Shown here: positions 1 through 9,127 of the stretch, piece by piece
How positions within the stretch are numbered: the first letter of the stretch is position 1
How the letters are laid out: every line of letters begins with the position of its first letter
Assembly: GCF_963665995.1 (NCBI RefSeq)
Contig: NZ_OY762512.1
Location: 1 to 64,000, forward strand
Length of the DNA stretch: 64,000 nucleotides
Direction: 5' to 3'
From: Pleurocapsa sp. FMAR1
GTDB lineage: Bacteria; Cyanobacteriota; Cyanobacteriia; Cyanobacteriales; Xenococcaceae
The notes under the pieces: model-generated
Database searches by the model: none
Seen by the model: only the letters and a program-made list of their open reading frames with translations
What the model was told of the DNA's origin: nothing
Made by a program: the position numbers and the translations under genes

Positions 1-1767
1 TTCTCTAACGATTTTACGTGCTAGCTGATGACCATGTTCAGCAATTTGACGTACTTGAGCATCAATGCGAGATGCTACTTCTTCAGAATATTCTGCACGA
101 GAGGTTAGACCAGCACCCAGGAATACTTCATTACCTTGTTGTCCACCCAACGCCACAGGACCGAGGTCACTCATGCCGTAGATAGTGACCATTTGTCTTG
201 CCATTTCTGACACCTGCTGCAAGTCACCACCAGCACCAGTAGTTACTTCATCGTTACCAAAGATTTCTTCTTCGGCTGCACGACCACCCATAGCACCAGC
301 AATTCTTGCCATTAGCTGTGAGCGACTGATTAAGCCTTGTTCTTCATTTGGTGTAAACCAAGTTAAACCTTGAGCCTGTCCACGAGGAATTAGGGTTACT
401 TTTTGTACTGGGTCGTGGTCTTTGACTAAAGTACCCACGATCGCATGACCAATCTCGTGATAAGCAATTAACCGCTTGCTTTTACCATCGGTTAAAGGAG
501 TACCCTCCATACCAGCGACAACGCGATCTACCGCATCATCAATTTCAAGAATGGTAACAGCTTGTTTGCGTCTTCTAGCAGTTAAGATGGCTGCTTCATT
601 TAGCAAGTTGGCAAGGTCTGCACCAGAGAAGCCAGGGGTACGACGAGCGATCGCATCTAAGGAAACTTCGGGAGCAATTTTTTTATCACGAGCGTGAACT
701 TCTAAAATTTCTAGACGACCTTTAATATCGGGGTTATCTACCATTACCTGACGGTCAAAACGACCAGGACGCATTAAGGCAGAATCTAAAACATCGGCAC
801 GGTTAGTAGCAGCGATAATAATAATCCCTGTATTACCCTCAAAACCGTCCATCTCCGTTAGCAGTTGGTTGAGAGTTTGTTCCCTCTCGTCGTTACCGCC
901 ACCAATACCAGCACCCCGCTGACGACCCACTGCGTCAATCTCATCAATAAAGATTAAGCAAGGAGCGTTTTCTTTGGCTTTTTTAAATAAATCCCGCACA
1001 CGAGATGCACCTACGCCGACAAACATTTCCACAAATTCAGAACCAGAGATGCTAAAGAAAGGAACAGAAGCTTCACCAGCGATCGCTTTTGCCAAAAGAG
1101 TTTTACCAGTTCCAGGAGGACCGATTAACAATACCCCTTTAGGAATTTTTGCCCCAACTGCGGTAAATCTTTCGGGCTGTTTTAAGAAAGTAACTACTTC
1201 TTGTAGCTCTTCTTTGGCTTCGTCAATACCCGCCACATCATCAAACATGATGCCTGTTTTGGCTTCCATTTGGAACTTAGCTTTGGATTTCCCAAAGTTC
1301 ATTGCTTGTCCAGGACCACCAGGCATACTGTTGGAACGACGGAATAAGAAAAACAATGCTCCAATTAAAATTATTGGAAACAGAAGATTACCTAAAAGTC
1401 CCCATACTGCACCTTCATTACCAGTCGGATGATAATCGAAGTTAATATCTGCATCGCGCAACTTGGTAATAAGTTCAGGGGAGTTAGCAGGTAGGTCAAC
1501 TCTTAGCTTTTGAATGCGGTTGTCAAGTTCTGGGTCAATCGCATCGACAATTGCCGTTCTCCCATTTTCGTACAGTTCTACCGAAGAAACCCGCCCTGAA
1601 TTGAGATAGTCTAGGAATCGTCCGTAGGTCATACGAGTGTTAGCAGTATTGCCATTTAAGCCACTGCTAGCAGTTGGTGCGGAAAAAGTTCCCTGCCAAA
1701 GGAAAAATCCGACTACCAATAAAGGTAATGTCCAAAGTAATACAATTCTCCACGAAAAATCTTTCAT
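1..1767 (-). CDS. ftsH2: ATP-dependent zinc metalloprotease FtsH, FtsH2-type (3' end outside window)
   Basis: Membrane-anchored AAA protease. 589 codons are visible from the ATG at 1767 and the frame runs off base 1 without a stop, so a few dozen C-terminal residues are missing. In order: N-terminal membrane helix (starts [20 protein letters not shown]), lumenal domain, second helix, then the run [13 protein letters not shown], Walker A GPPGTGKT (about 1101-1127), second region of homology with ATNRADVLD, and zinc motif HEIGH (about 440-455). The N-terminus and the [13 protein letters not shown] stretch match, from memory, the cyanobacterial FtsH2 (Slr0228) group, which with FtsH3 forms the thylakoid complex that degrades damaged D1 during photosystem II repair. 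The subgroup call is inference; the FtsH family call is certain. Confidence 0.95.
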   Translation of the reverse strand, partial: MKDFSWRIVLLWTLPLLVVGFFLWQGTFSAPTASSGLNGNTANTRMTYGRFLDYLNSGRVSSVELYENGRTAIVDAIDPELDNRIQKLRVDLPANSPELITKLRDADINFDYHPTGNEGAVWGLLGNLLFPIILIGALFFLFRRSNSMPGGPGQAMNFGKSKAKFQMEAKTGIMFDDVAGIDEAKEELQEVVTFLKQPERFTAVGAKIPKGVLLIGPPGTGKTLLAKAIAGEASVPFFSISGSEFVEMFVGVGASRVRDLFKKAKENAPCLIFIDEIDAVGRQRGAGIGGGNDEREQTLNQLLTEMDGFEGNTGIIIIAATNRADVLDSALMRPGRFDRQVMVDNPDIKGRLEILEVHARDKKIAPEVSLDAIARRTPGFSGADLANLLNEAAILTARRRKQAVTILEIDDAVDRVVAGMEGTPLTDGKSKRLIAYHEIGHAIVGTLVKDHDPVQKVTLIPRGQAQGLTWFTPNEEQGLISRSQLMARIAGAMGGRAAEEEIFGNDEVTTGAGGDLQQVSEMARQMVTIYGMSDLGPVALGGQQGNEVFLGAGLTSRAEYSEEVASRIDAQVRQIAEHGHQLARKIVRE

Positions 1768-2219
1768 AAGTTAAGTAATGTTCTAAATTGAATATTTTTA
1801 AGATTATTTTTTGCTCTTTAGCAGAAATGCTTCGTCGCACGGTGTATACGCTACTTCCATTTTTTCACAACTTTACTAAGATTTTACTGCTCAAGTTATT
1901 CTTATTTTAGTGGTGTTATTATTTTTGGCGAACAGTCAGTCAATCATTTAGTGCATCTTACTTTGGTAATGCAAAGCGTAAACGCCTTTTCTCTGTCAAG
2001 TTTCTTTGCTTTGTATTATCTCTAGCTTAACTAAATTTAACATAATTCTCATTTTTAAGGCAAAATTTATCACAAAATTACAAATCGGCATAAACATTTT
2101 GCACTCTAGAAGACATTTTTGAGAATTAAATTTGAGAAAGTGTGTAATTCAGATTTGCTGTAATAAAATTTTGGATAAGGATTGAACTAAGAAAGCTTGT
2201 GCTAGTTCCACACTAAAAT
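1768..2219. other. Intergenic region between divergent ftsH2 and histidine kinase
   Basis: 452 bases without a convincing ORF. It must hold the ftsH2 promoter (minus strand) and the kinase promoter (plus strand). The sequence is very AT-rich. A GC-richer patch around 1828-1857 (cttcgtcgcacggtgtatac) resembles short repeats often seen between cyanobacterial genes. I could not assign -10/-35 elements with confidence. Confidence 0.5.
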
Positions 2220-4040
2220 ATGAAGCTTAAAAGTAAAATTTTGCTGGGCTATGGCCTGTCTTTGGCTTTAGTTATCTTAGTCGGTGGTTGGGGTGTAGTT
2301 AATCTGCGTCGCTTGGGTAAAGCTAGCGAAGCAATTTTAAAAGAAAACTACCGCAGTATCCTGGCAGCGGAAAATACTATTGATGCACTTGAGCGACAAG
2401 ATAGTGCAATTTTATTATTTCTCTTGGAAAATAAAGAACAAGGTGGTCAGCAGTTTCGGAACAACCAAATCGAATTTCTCAAGTGGTTAGGACGAGCAGA
2501 AGGTAACATTACCATTCCAGGAGAGGGAAAAATCATTGCTAGCATTGAAGAAGCTTATCAAGATTATCTAACGGCTTTCTTTAGACTACAGCAGCAGAAC
2601 AACCCAAATACCGAAGACTACTACGAAAGAATCGTACCTATTATTGAACAAATACGCGATCGCTGCGCTCAACTGCGGAATATAAATCAATCAGCAATGG
2701 AAGCAGCTTCAGCCAACGCTCAACAGGTATCGAGCCAAGCGATTTGGTCGATGGCGATCGCTGGGGCTACCGCAGCAGGAATTAGTTTGGGATTTAGTTT
2801 GCTATTAACCCGTCGCATCGTTCAACCCCTGACAGAAATGACTACTGCTACAGAAAAGATTGCTAGGGGTGAGTATGATATTGCACTCCAGGTTAAATCC
2901 GAAGATGAATTAGGAGTGCTGGCGCGAGAAATAACTACCATGAGTCAAAAACTCAAGGCATTTCGCGATCTCAACGTGGGTAAAACGATCGTCGAGAAGC
3001 AGCGTAGCGAAGCAATTGTCCAGAGTATTGCCGACGGCATTATTGTCGTCGATAGCGAACTTAGAATTATAGCGATCAATCCTATTGCAGCCAGTATTGC
3101 CAATGTTAAGTCAATGCTGGCGACTAATAATCATTTTCTGGATGTCTTTGATAATCGCCAACTGTATCAACATCTTAGACATACTGCCGAAACAGGAACA
3201 CCTCCCCAGTTAGAAGACGATATTTTAACGGTTGAGCGAGAAAAACATACTCTGTACTATAAGTTTGCTATCACCCCCGTAATTAGTGAGACAGAAAAGA
3301 CGATTGGAGCAATTTTGTTGTTGCAGGATGTCACTAAGCTCAAAGAATTGGATAATCTTAAAAGCGAGTTTGTGGCTACGGCCTCTCATGAGTTACGTAC
3401 TCCCCTGACGGGAATGGCAATGAGCCTCAATTTACTTGCAGAAACCACAGAAAATAAGCTCTCTGAGTCAGAATCAGAACTATTAGACGCCGCAGTCGAA
3501 GACGTGGAAAGGTTGCGTAGTTTGGTTAACGATCTGCTGGATTTATCTAAGATTGAGTCGGGAAAAATAGAGCTAGACTTTATAGATGTTGAAGTTAACT
3601 TTTTGTTAGATAAAGCAATTTCCGCTTTGCAGATACAGGCAAAACAAAAAGAAATAACCCTAGCAAAGCAATCTCTATCTGAGGAGATACGAGTAAAGGC
3701 AGATGCCAATAAAATTATTTGGGTATTAACTAATTTAATTGCTAATGCACTGCGCTATAGCGAAGCAGGAGAAGAAATTAAAATTGGTGCAACGTCTAGA
3801 AATAGCTGGGTAGAAATATTTGTTACCGACAAGGGAGCGGGTATTCCTTTAGAATTTCAAAGTAAAATATTTGATAAATTTGTTCAGGTCGAAACCGAAA
3901 AAGATGTCGGTGGTAGTGGTTTGGGTTTAGCTATTTGTAAGGAAATGGTTCAAGCTCATGGAGGTAGAATATGGGTAGATTCTACTGTTGGTCAAGGAAG
4001 CACATTTACCTTTACTTTACCAATCAGTCACGGAGAATAA
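2220..4040 (+). CDS. Membrane sensor histidine kinase (TM-HAMP-PAS-HisKA-HATPase)
   Basis: 606-residue sensor kinase. Membrane helix about residues 7-29, a mostly helical extracytoplasmic sensor (30-170), second helix about 174-196, HAMP linker about 197-250, a PAS-like segment about 262-370, then the H-box SHELRTPLTG with phospho-acceptor His390, the N-box NLIANALRYS and ATP-lid motifs DKGAGIP and GGSGLGLAI. It should autophosphorylate and pass phosphate to the response regulator encoded 20 bases downstream. The signal sensed cannot be told from sequence. ATG start at 2220, with no clear Shine-Dalgarno sequence. Confidence 0.93.
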   Translation: MKLKSKILLGYGLSLALVILVGGWGVVNLRRLGKASEAILKENYRSILAAENTIDALERQDSAILLFLLENKEQGGQQFRNNQIEFLKWLGRAEGNITIPGEGKIIASIEEAYQDYLTAFFRLQQQNNPNTEDYYERIVPIIEQIRDRCAQLRNINQSAMEAASANAQQVSSQAIWSMAIAGATAAGISLGFSLLLTRRIVQPLTEMTTATEKIARGEYDIALQVKSEDELGVLAREITTMSQKLKAFRDLNVGKTIVEKQRSEAIVQSIADGIIVVDSELRIIAINPIAASIANVKSMLATNNHFLDVFDNRQLYQHLRHTAETGTPPQLEDDILTVEREKHTLYYKFAITPVISETEKTIGAILLLQDVTKLKELDNLKSEFVATASHELRTPLTGMAMSLNLLAETTENKLSESESELLDAAVEDVERLRSLVNDLLDLSKIESGKIELDFIDVEVNFLLDKAISALQIQAKQKEITLAKQSLSEEIRVKADANKIIWVLTNLIANALRYSEAGEEIKIGATSRNSWVEIFVTDKGAGIPLEFQSKIFDKFVQVETEKDVGGSGLGLAICKEMVQAHGGRIWVDSTVGQGSTFTFTLPISHGE

Positions 4041-4060
4041 AATTATAGGAGAGCAAACTA

Positions 4061-4720
4061 ATGTCGCAGGCAAAAATTCTGGTAGTTGATGACGACAAAA
4101 ACATTAGACGTACCGTGAGTATGGCGTTAGAGTCTCTTGATTATTTTGTACATACGGCATTTGATGGTAAAGATGCCATGTTGCAGTTAACCAACGAGCA
4201 GTACGATCTGATTATTACCGATCTGAAAATGCCTGGGATGAACGGCATGGAACTGCTGCAACAGGCGATCGCCAAATATCCTGAGATTAAAATTGTCTTG
4301 ATCTCCGCTCACGGCACGGTAGATAATGCAGTAGGAGCTATGAAACTAGGCGCAGTAGATTTCTTGCAAAAACCTTTTACGCCTAAAGAACTAAGAAATC
4401 TAGTTCATAATGTTTTAGAAACAGAATCAACTGAAGCAGAGTCAGTATCAGAATATAAAGCTAGTTTAAAAGCTGCTAGAAACTCAGCTAGAAAACGAGA
4501 TTTTGATAATGCGATCGCTCAAACAAAAAAAGCGATCGGTTCAGATCCCGCTAAACCCGATGCCTTCGATTTTTTAGGACAGCTACAGGAAACTTTGGGA
4601 GATTTTGCTAGCGCAATCAAAAACTACCGCGTTGCTATAAGTTTAGATCCTACCTATCAATCTGCAAAAGATAATTTAGATAGAGCCACCAGTAATTCTA
4701 GTAATAGACCAAGCCTTTGA
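4061..4720 (+). CDS. Response regulator with REC domain and C-terminal TPR repeats
   Basis: 219 residues. The receiver domain (about 1-120) has acidic residues D10/D11, phospho-acceptor D54 (in IITDLKMPG) and the conserved lysine K104 (FLQKPF). Instead of a DNA-binding domain, the C-terminal part (about 135-210) reads as two or three tetratricopeptide repeats (AIAQTKKAIGSDPAKPDAF and AIKNYRVAISLDPTYQSAK). This suggests output by protein-protein contact rather than transcription. The ATG follows TAGGAGAGC, a good ribosome site, 20 bases after the kinase stop, so the two are co-transcribed as a cognate pair. Confidence 0.9.
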   Translation: MSQAKILVVDDDKNIRRTVSMALESLDYFVHTAFDGKDAMLQLTNEQYDLIITDLKMPGMNGMELLQQAIAKYPEIKIVLISAHGTVDNAVGAMKLGAVDFLQKPFTPKELRNLVHNVLETESTEAESVSEYKASLKAARNSARKRDFDNAIAQTKKAIGSDPAKPDAFDFLGQLQETLGDFASAIKNYRVAISLDPTYQSAKDNLDRATSNSSNRPSL

Positions 4721-4784
4721 TGAGGAAGTAGAAAGTAAAAAGTAGGAAGTAGGAAGTAATAAAAACTTTATTTGCCAAAAAAAT

Positions 4785-5360
4785 TTAGAAAATATCGGAT
4801 AAGTCCATAGTCAATCCTGGTAATATGTCTTCGCCAGATAAGTTGCTGGGATTACTAATTAGTTCTTTATCTTCGCCGAGGCGATATATTTCTACTTCTT
4901 TGGCATCGGGATTGATTAACCAACCTAATTTTACACCGCAGTCTAGATACTCTGCCATTTTCTGTTGAGTGGTTGACAGGTTGTCGGTAGGAGACAGTAA
5001 CTCAATAACAAAATCAGGATCTATCGGTGCAAAGCCTCTTTTCTGTTTATCGCCCAAACTATTCCAGCGATCGCCTGCAATCCAGCTAACATCAGGAGAA
5101 CGAATTGCACCATTTGATAACCTGAAGCCTGTAGAAGAATCAAACACTACTCCTGTTTTTGACTGCCGATTCCATAATTCAAATTGAAACGCCAGGTTCA
5201 GGTTTTTTTTTCCGCTTTCGCTTCCTGTTGGCGACATGATAATTAGTTTTCCATTAGTATCGGTTTCAAATCTAAGATCGGGATTTTCTCTACATAGTTG
5301 TTCTAGAGAGCGATCGCTAATTGAGTCAGTGAAGGCTTTTAGGTTAAGGGTATAAGTCAT
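4785..5360 (-). CDS. Uma2-family endonuclease (DUF820)
   Basis: 191 residues of the PD-(D/E)XK-like Uma2 family, which is abundant and often duplicated in cyanobacteria. Typical features are visible: a glutamate-rich start (SLEQLCRENPDLRFETDTNGKL), SPTGSESG, RSPDVSWI, the catalytic-core-like FVIELLSPTDNL followed by the lysine-containing QQKMAEYLDCGVKLGWLINP. The biological role of the family is poorly defined. Two decayed copies of this gene's 5' end lie upstream (5411-5449 and 6556-6609), showing past duplication here. ATG start at 5360. Confidence 0.88.
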   Translation of the reverse strand: MTYTLNLKAFTDSISDRSLEQLCRENPDLRFETDTNGKLIIMSPTGSESGKKNLNLAFQFELWNRQSKTGVVFDSSTGFRLSNGAIRSPDVSWIAGDRWNSLGDKQKRGFAPIDPDFVIELLSPTDNLSTTQQKMAEYLDCGVKLGWLINPDAKEVEIYRLGEDKELISNPSNLSGEDILPGLTMDLSDIF

Positions 5361-5410
5361 ATCATTTAACGTTGAGCATTTATCAAAACATTATAAGTTG
5401 GAGATTTTAA

Positions 5411-5449
5411 GAGCGATCGCTGATTGTATCAGGAAAAGCTTTTATTTTG
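5411..5449 (-). pseudogene. Remnant of a Uma2 gene 5' end
   Basis: Read on the minus strand this segment gives KIKAFPDTISDRS, closely matching LKAFTDSISDRS at residues 7-18 of the Uma2 protein that starts at 5360. No start codon or continuing frame remains. It is a short leftover of a duplicated copy. Confidence 0.55.
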
Positions 5450-5470
5450 TGGTTTTACTGGCGAGCAACT

Positions 5471-6433
5471 TTAGTTTAATAGTTCTTGAAGAAAGCTATT
5501 CAATTTTGATTGAGGTTTAAATAACCTTATATTTCCTTTTTCACACCCTGTCGCTAGCATTTTGCTGTTGGGACTAAATGAAACTGTTTGTATTGCTTCA
5601 CCAAAATCTATAGTAGAGATTAATACTCTGGTGTCTAACTTCCATAGTTTCAAAGTTTGATCCTTGCTACCACTGGCTAAAATTTTGTTGTCTGCACTTA
5701 TAGCGACAGAAGTAACCTCATCACTATGCCCCTCCAGGGTAGCTACCTCTTTTCCTGTATCAACTTGCCAAATTTTGATAGTCTTATCTTTGCTACCGCT
5801 AGCAATCAATTTACTATCGAAGCTAAAAGCTATTGAATAAACTCCACCAAACCAATCAGAGTGACCTTTTATAGTAACGCTTCTATTTTCTGATAAAAAC
5901 CATAGCTTAACCGTTTTGTCATTAATATCACCGCTGCTAGCTAAAATACTTCCATTAGGGCTAAACAAAACGGCGACAACATTATCTGTGTGTCCTGTTA
6001 AAGTGCAGACTTCTTTGCCTGATTTTAACGACCAAAGTTTGACTGTTTCATCATCGCTTGCAGAAGCAATCAACTTGCCATTAGGATGAACAGCTACTGA
6101 ATTTACTGCTTTTTGATGACCAGTGAAAGTGTAAGTTAGTTTTTCAGCCTGTAAAGACCAGAGTTTAATTGTTTTATCTTCTTCTGCACTAACTAGCGTT
6201 TTATTATTTCGATTGAAAGCAATACAATTAGCGTAATCTGATTCAAAAAAGATTGTATTGACTAATTTTCCTTTTTCTAATTGCCAAACTTTTATAGTCT
6301 TATCCTTACTTGAGCTAGCCAAAAGTTTACCGTTGTCGCTAAAGCAAATAGAATTTATTCTTTTAGAATGCGCTTGAAAATTTAAACCGTGTATTAATTG
6401 ATTAACAGTCATTATCCAAATCTTATAAGTCAT
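5471..6433 (-). CDS. WD40-repeat protein
   Basis: About 320 residues consisting almost entirely of WD40 repeats, each ending in a motif such as TIKVWQLEKGK, TIKLWSLQAEK, TVKLWSLKSGK, TIKIWQVDTGK or TLKLWKLDTRV, and each starting near GH or AH plus (S/A)FSPNGK. Seven blades can be counted, enough for one closed beta-propeller. No kinase, caspase or NACHT domain is attached, unlike many cyanobacterial WD40 proteins. Likely a protein-interaction scaffold. I place the start at the ATG at 6433 (MTYKIWIM), which has AAGGGA 14 bases upstream; the ATG at 6412 is an alternative. It lies between two Uma2 remnants in an accessory stretch. Confidence 0.88.
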   Translation of the reverse strand: MTYKIWIMTVNQLIHGLNFQAHSKRINSICFSDNGKLLASSSKDKTIKVWQLEKGKLVNTIFFESDYANCIAFNRNNKTLVSAEEDKTIKLWSLQAEKLTYTFTGHQKAVNSVAVHPNGKLIASASDDETVKLWSLKSGKEVCTLTGHTDNVVAVLFSPNGSILASSGDINDKTVKLWFLSENRSVTIKGHSDWFGGVYSIAFSFDSKLIASGSKDKTIKIWQVDTGKEVATLEGHSDEVTSVAISADNKILASGSKDQTLKLWKLDTRVLISTIDFGEAIQTVSFSPNSKMLATGCEKGNIRLFKPQSKLNSFLQELLN

Positions 6434-6555
6434 GTAAAAATATAATTCCCTTAAAACTTGAATAACTAACAAATTTAATGCCTAAACCCCATATACTCTA
6501 AAAACCGTAGTTTTTATTCTTCTGGTTCAAGATATTTTTTGACCTATAGGCTTAT

Positions 6556-6609
6556 TGCTAATTGAATTGGTAAAGGCTTTGAGATTAGAGGTACAAATTA
6601 TCTCATTTA
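6556..6609 (-). pseudogene. Second remnant of a Uma2 gene 5' end
   Basis: The plus-strand sequence here aligns base by base with the 5' end of the Uma2 gene near 5326-5376; both share gctaattga, aaggcttt and atcattta/ctcattta blocks. On the minus strand it reads SNLKAFTNSISN, but the start codon has changed (cat to aat) and the frame closes quickly. It is a decayed duplicate lying just upstream of the plus-strand ORF at 6622. Confidence 0.6.
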
Positions 6610-6621
6610 TTTTCAACATTC

Positions 6622-7029
6622 ATGACTATTAGCAATTTAATTAACTTTATCGATCGCCATACAAATAATGGTGCTATTTATCCAAATGAACCTTGGGGTG
6701 AGGAAGTCGGAGTTAAAGAGGAAGGTATTGCATTTGTACGTTCGTTTTCTACTGGTGATTGGTTGGCTTTACGTAATTTGAATTTAAAAGAAAAAAGCAA
6801 TTTTTGGATTGAGTGTTTAATTCATCTTCTTGATGAAGCTTATACAGAAGAAGCAAGACAAATGATAATTAATATTGCGTTGACTGGTACAGAAGAGAAT
6901 TTTTTCGATGCCATGGAATGTATTCGGAGTTTTAGGCGAGACGTTGATATATACACTTGGTTGAAGCTTAAGAATCGTGCTTCACAAATATCGAGTAGTA
7001 GATTAAATAATAAATCTAATAACTGTTAA
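6622..7029 (+). CDS. Hypothetical protein
   Basis: 135 residues from an ATG, acidic and mostly helical by eye (GDWLALRNLNLKEKSNFWIECLIHLLDEAYTEEARQMIINIAL). I do not recognise the family. It has no signal peptide, membrane helix or known catalytic motif. Coding-like composition and full length make it a likely real gene. It stands alone between a Uma2 remnant and a broken TrkA-C gene. A small immunity or partner protein is possible, but nothing supports that directly. Confidence 0.6.
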   Translation: MTISNLINFIDRHTNNGAIYPNEPWGEEVGVKEEGIAFVRSFSTGDWLALRNLNLKEKSNFWIECLIHLLDEAYTEEARQMIINIALTGTEENFFDAMECIRSFRRDVDIYTWLKLKNRASQISSSRLNNKSNNC

Positions 7030-7067
7030 CTATTAGGAAAATGAATTACTAAAACAGAAGTGGTAGA

Positions 7068-7193
7068 TTAAGAACGAGCAACTGCCTCTGCTAGTTTCCC
7101 TACAGTAGATTTGCTATTAGTTCTTTGATTAGAAGTATTGGTTGCTAAAATTACGAGGTCGTTGCGATGAATCTTGCCACATACCTGCCTGAC
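7068..7193 (-). pseudogene. Possible 3' remnant of an unknown gene (UspA-like ending)
   Basis: A minus-strand frame open for about 42 codons without any start reads VRQVCGKIHRNDLVILATNT followed by a tail ending GKLAEAVARS and a stop. The DLVILAT and AEAVA pattern resembles the end of a universal-stress-protein or similar Rossmann-like domain, but the match is weak. It lies upstream of the broken TrkA-C gene on the opposite strand. Treat it as a possible gene fragment only. Confidence 0.25.
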
Positions 7194-7226
7194 AAAATTT
7201 GCCTATAACTGAGCAATGAAGGCATC

Positions 7227-7863
7227 TTGGAAGCATTGACCTTAACTAGTTTATCGCGAACATCCTCTAGATTTCAGGCGCGTTCGGCTTTTACTGATAC
7301 GGGATTTACGACGGCAGAATCAGAGGCAATAGTTAAGCACCCCCTACGGCGACGTATCATTATGTGGCTGATGTTTTTAGGTAATGCAGGATTTATTACC
7401 GTTATCTCTTCTTTAGTTCTAACTTTTGTTTCCACCTCTTCCCCTGGAGATGGACTATCTCGCTTGTTTTATCTGCTAATTGGCATTGGGGTTTTGTGGC
7501 TATTGGCTACTAATCGCGCTTTTAACCGCATTTTAACTCGTCTGGTGAGAAAAGCTTTACGTCGCTGGACGGATCTAGATTTGCAAGATTATGCTCGTCT
7601 TTTGCATTTGAAAGGAAAATACAAGGTGATAGAAATTGAAAGAGTTACGATTAGCAGATGAAGGAATTGCTGTTTTGGGTATTGAAAGACGCGATAAGTC
7701 TTTCGGCATGACTCCGCAACGCATTTACATTGGCGCACCCTATGGAGATACCTGTATCTATCCTGGGGATATTTTAATTGTTTACGAACGCAAGGCCGCT
7801 TTGGTAGAGTTAGATGTCCGTCTAGAAGGTATTGAAGGGGAACAAGCGCATCAAAAAGAGTAA
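7227..7863 (+). pseudogene. Broken TrkA-C (RCK_C) domain membrane protein
   Basis: Two overlapping frames make one protein. The first (7227-7661, TTG start) has FQARSAFTDTGFTTAESEAI, two membrane helices (about residues 45-67 and 81-96 of the frame) and the start of an RCK_C domain (YARLLHLKGKYKVIEIE). The second (7636-7863, frame +1) continues it with KELRLADEGIAVLGIER and GDTCIYPGDILIVYERK. Between them about ten residues expected in this family are missing and the frame changes. The N-terminal membrane helix that usually precedes ALTLTSLSR is absent, and no such helix is encoded upstream. So the gene is truncated and frameshifted. An intact potassium-uptake operon lies 0.8 kb downstream. 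Confidence 0.8.
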
Positions 7864-7945
7864 TCCAACAACAAATTCAGCAACAGCAAAATAACTATAA
7901 TAACCAGGCTGTGAAATAGAAAAGCGCAGTAAGAGAAATTAAACC

Positions 7946-8140
7946 TTAATTACTGATTCTAAAATTGGCTAAGTATTTAAGTATTTTGGCGAATAGAGAT
8001 CGCTTGCTAGACTTTTTTTTCATTCTTTCAAGAGAGTCTTTAAGATATTCACGTCTCTTGTCCAAACTTAATACAAGAACCAATGCCAATAAAGCTACTT
8101 GAAAAGGGAACATAGAAAACACTATTGTTTGTGTAGTCAA
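7946..8140 (-). CDS. Small hypothetical protein with one membrane helix
   Basis: 64 codons from a TTG, giving a hydrophobic helix (IVFSMFPFQVALLALVLVLSL) followed by a very basic tail (KRREYLKDSLERMKKKSSKRS). Helix plus positive tail looks like a small membrane protein or the end of a larger one. Its TTG overlaps the stop of the ORF at 8137-8352 by one base frame (TTGA), so either the two are translationally coupled or they are one gene split by a frameshift. No family recognised. Confidence 0.35.
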   Translation of the reverse strand: MTTQTIVFSMFPFQVALLALVLVLSLDKRREYLKDSLERMKKKSSKRSLFAKILKYLANFRISN

Positions 8141-8352
8141 ATATGGAATGAATTAAAGGAAAAGCAAAATATTCTCCATTGTTCATAATAGTTTTTGGTT
8201 TGTAAGCTATTAAAAATTGTTTGCGCGTGTTTTTTAAATTCTTCTTTGTGTTTACCTTTAATTTTATCTGCTTCAATATCTATCAATTTGACGATAGCTA
8301 TCTCACGTAATTGCTGTTCTATTCTTGTCATATTCGCATGAAAATTATACAA
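8137..8352 (-). CDS. Small hypothetical protein
   Basis: 71 codons; the better start may be the internal ATG giving MTRIEQQLREIAIVKLIDIE. It is charged and helical, ending in an aromatic stretch (WRIFCFSFNSF). It immediately precedes the membrane-helix ORF at 7946-8140, which could be its natural C-terminal half after a frameshift. Not recognised; coding status uncertain. Confidence 0.35.
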   Translation of the reverse strand: MYNFHANMTRIEQQLREIAIVKLIDIEADKIKGKHKEEFKKHAQTIFNSLQTKNYYEQWRIFCFSFNSFHI

Positions 8353-8701
8353 ATAGCTTTAAATATTCAAAGCTATTTACAATAAAGATATTGATTTTAC
8401 TACTAATAAATTAAAAACTATGGAAAAATATTGAAATATTACTACAGCTTAATATATCTCAGCATTTTTAATAATTAGTGGTGATGCAGAAATTGAAATT
8501 CAACTAGAATACAAATTCTGGATTTTCATGTTTGCCGTTTATTTAATTGTCATACCCGATCGTTTCGCAGCCAGAACCTATCAATCTCTACCCATCTAAT
8601 CTCTATCCTTGTGCCGATTTATTTTTTAAATCTCATTGCTACCGTTTGATAAATCAATCTAACTTTGGTGGCAATATTTTACTTTTAAGAGTTTATTTCC
8701 A

Positions 8702-9109
8702 ATGGCATCTCAATACATCGTTGTGGTCGGATGTGGGCGTTTGGGGTCGATTTTAGCTTCTCGTCTCAGCAGTCAGGGTAATAGCGTAGTGGTAATCGAT
8801 CCTCACGAGAGTTCTTTTAACAATTTGAGCAGCGATTTTAGCGGATTTCAGATTACTGGTGACGCTTCTGAGCTCGAAATATTACGCAGTGCCAAAGTCG
8901 AGCAAGCAGACTGTTTACTTGCCGTTACCGATAAAGATAATATCAATTTGATGGTGACACAAATAGCAAAACAAGTATTTCAGACTTCGATCGTTTTGGC
9001 GCGGGTTTTCGATCCTGCACGGGAAAAGATTTACCGCGACTTTGGTATCGCTACTATCAGTCCGACACAGCTTTCTGCCGATGCTTTTATGGCTAATCTT
9101 CCTAGCTAA
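8702..9109 (+). CDS. RCK_N (TrkA-N) potassium-channel regulatory protein, single domain
   Basis: 135 residues forming one NAD(H)-binding Rossmann domain: VVVGCGRLGSILASRL (GxGxxG), acidic VIDPHE at the end of the second strand, TGDASELEIL and ADCLLAVTDKDNINL. It lacks the RCK_C domain, so it is half the length of a usual KtrA. It is followed 18 bases later by a second RCK protein and then a TrkH-type channel, so it probably forms part of the cytosolic gating ring that opens and closes potassium uptake in response to nucleotides. ATG start. Confidence 0.9.
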   Translation: MASQYIVVVGCGRLGSILASRLSSQGNSVVVIDPHESSFNNLSSDFSGFQITGDASELEILRSAKVEQADCLLAVTDKDNINLMVTQIAKQVFQTSIVLARVFDPAREKIYRDFGIATISPTQLSADAFMANLPS

Positions 9110-9127
9110 ATTAAAAATATATAAACC

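Noticed and set aside
185-1432. Plus-strand open frames at 185-373, 476-697 and 974-1432
   Set aside because: They are antisense shadows of the ftsH2 gene; their translations are serine/proline-rich with no family resemblance.
8547-8756. Open frame upstream of the first RCK gene
   Set aside because: It overlaps the true RCK start in another frame and its sequence looks like translated spacer.
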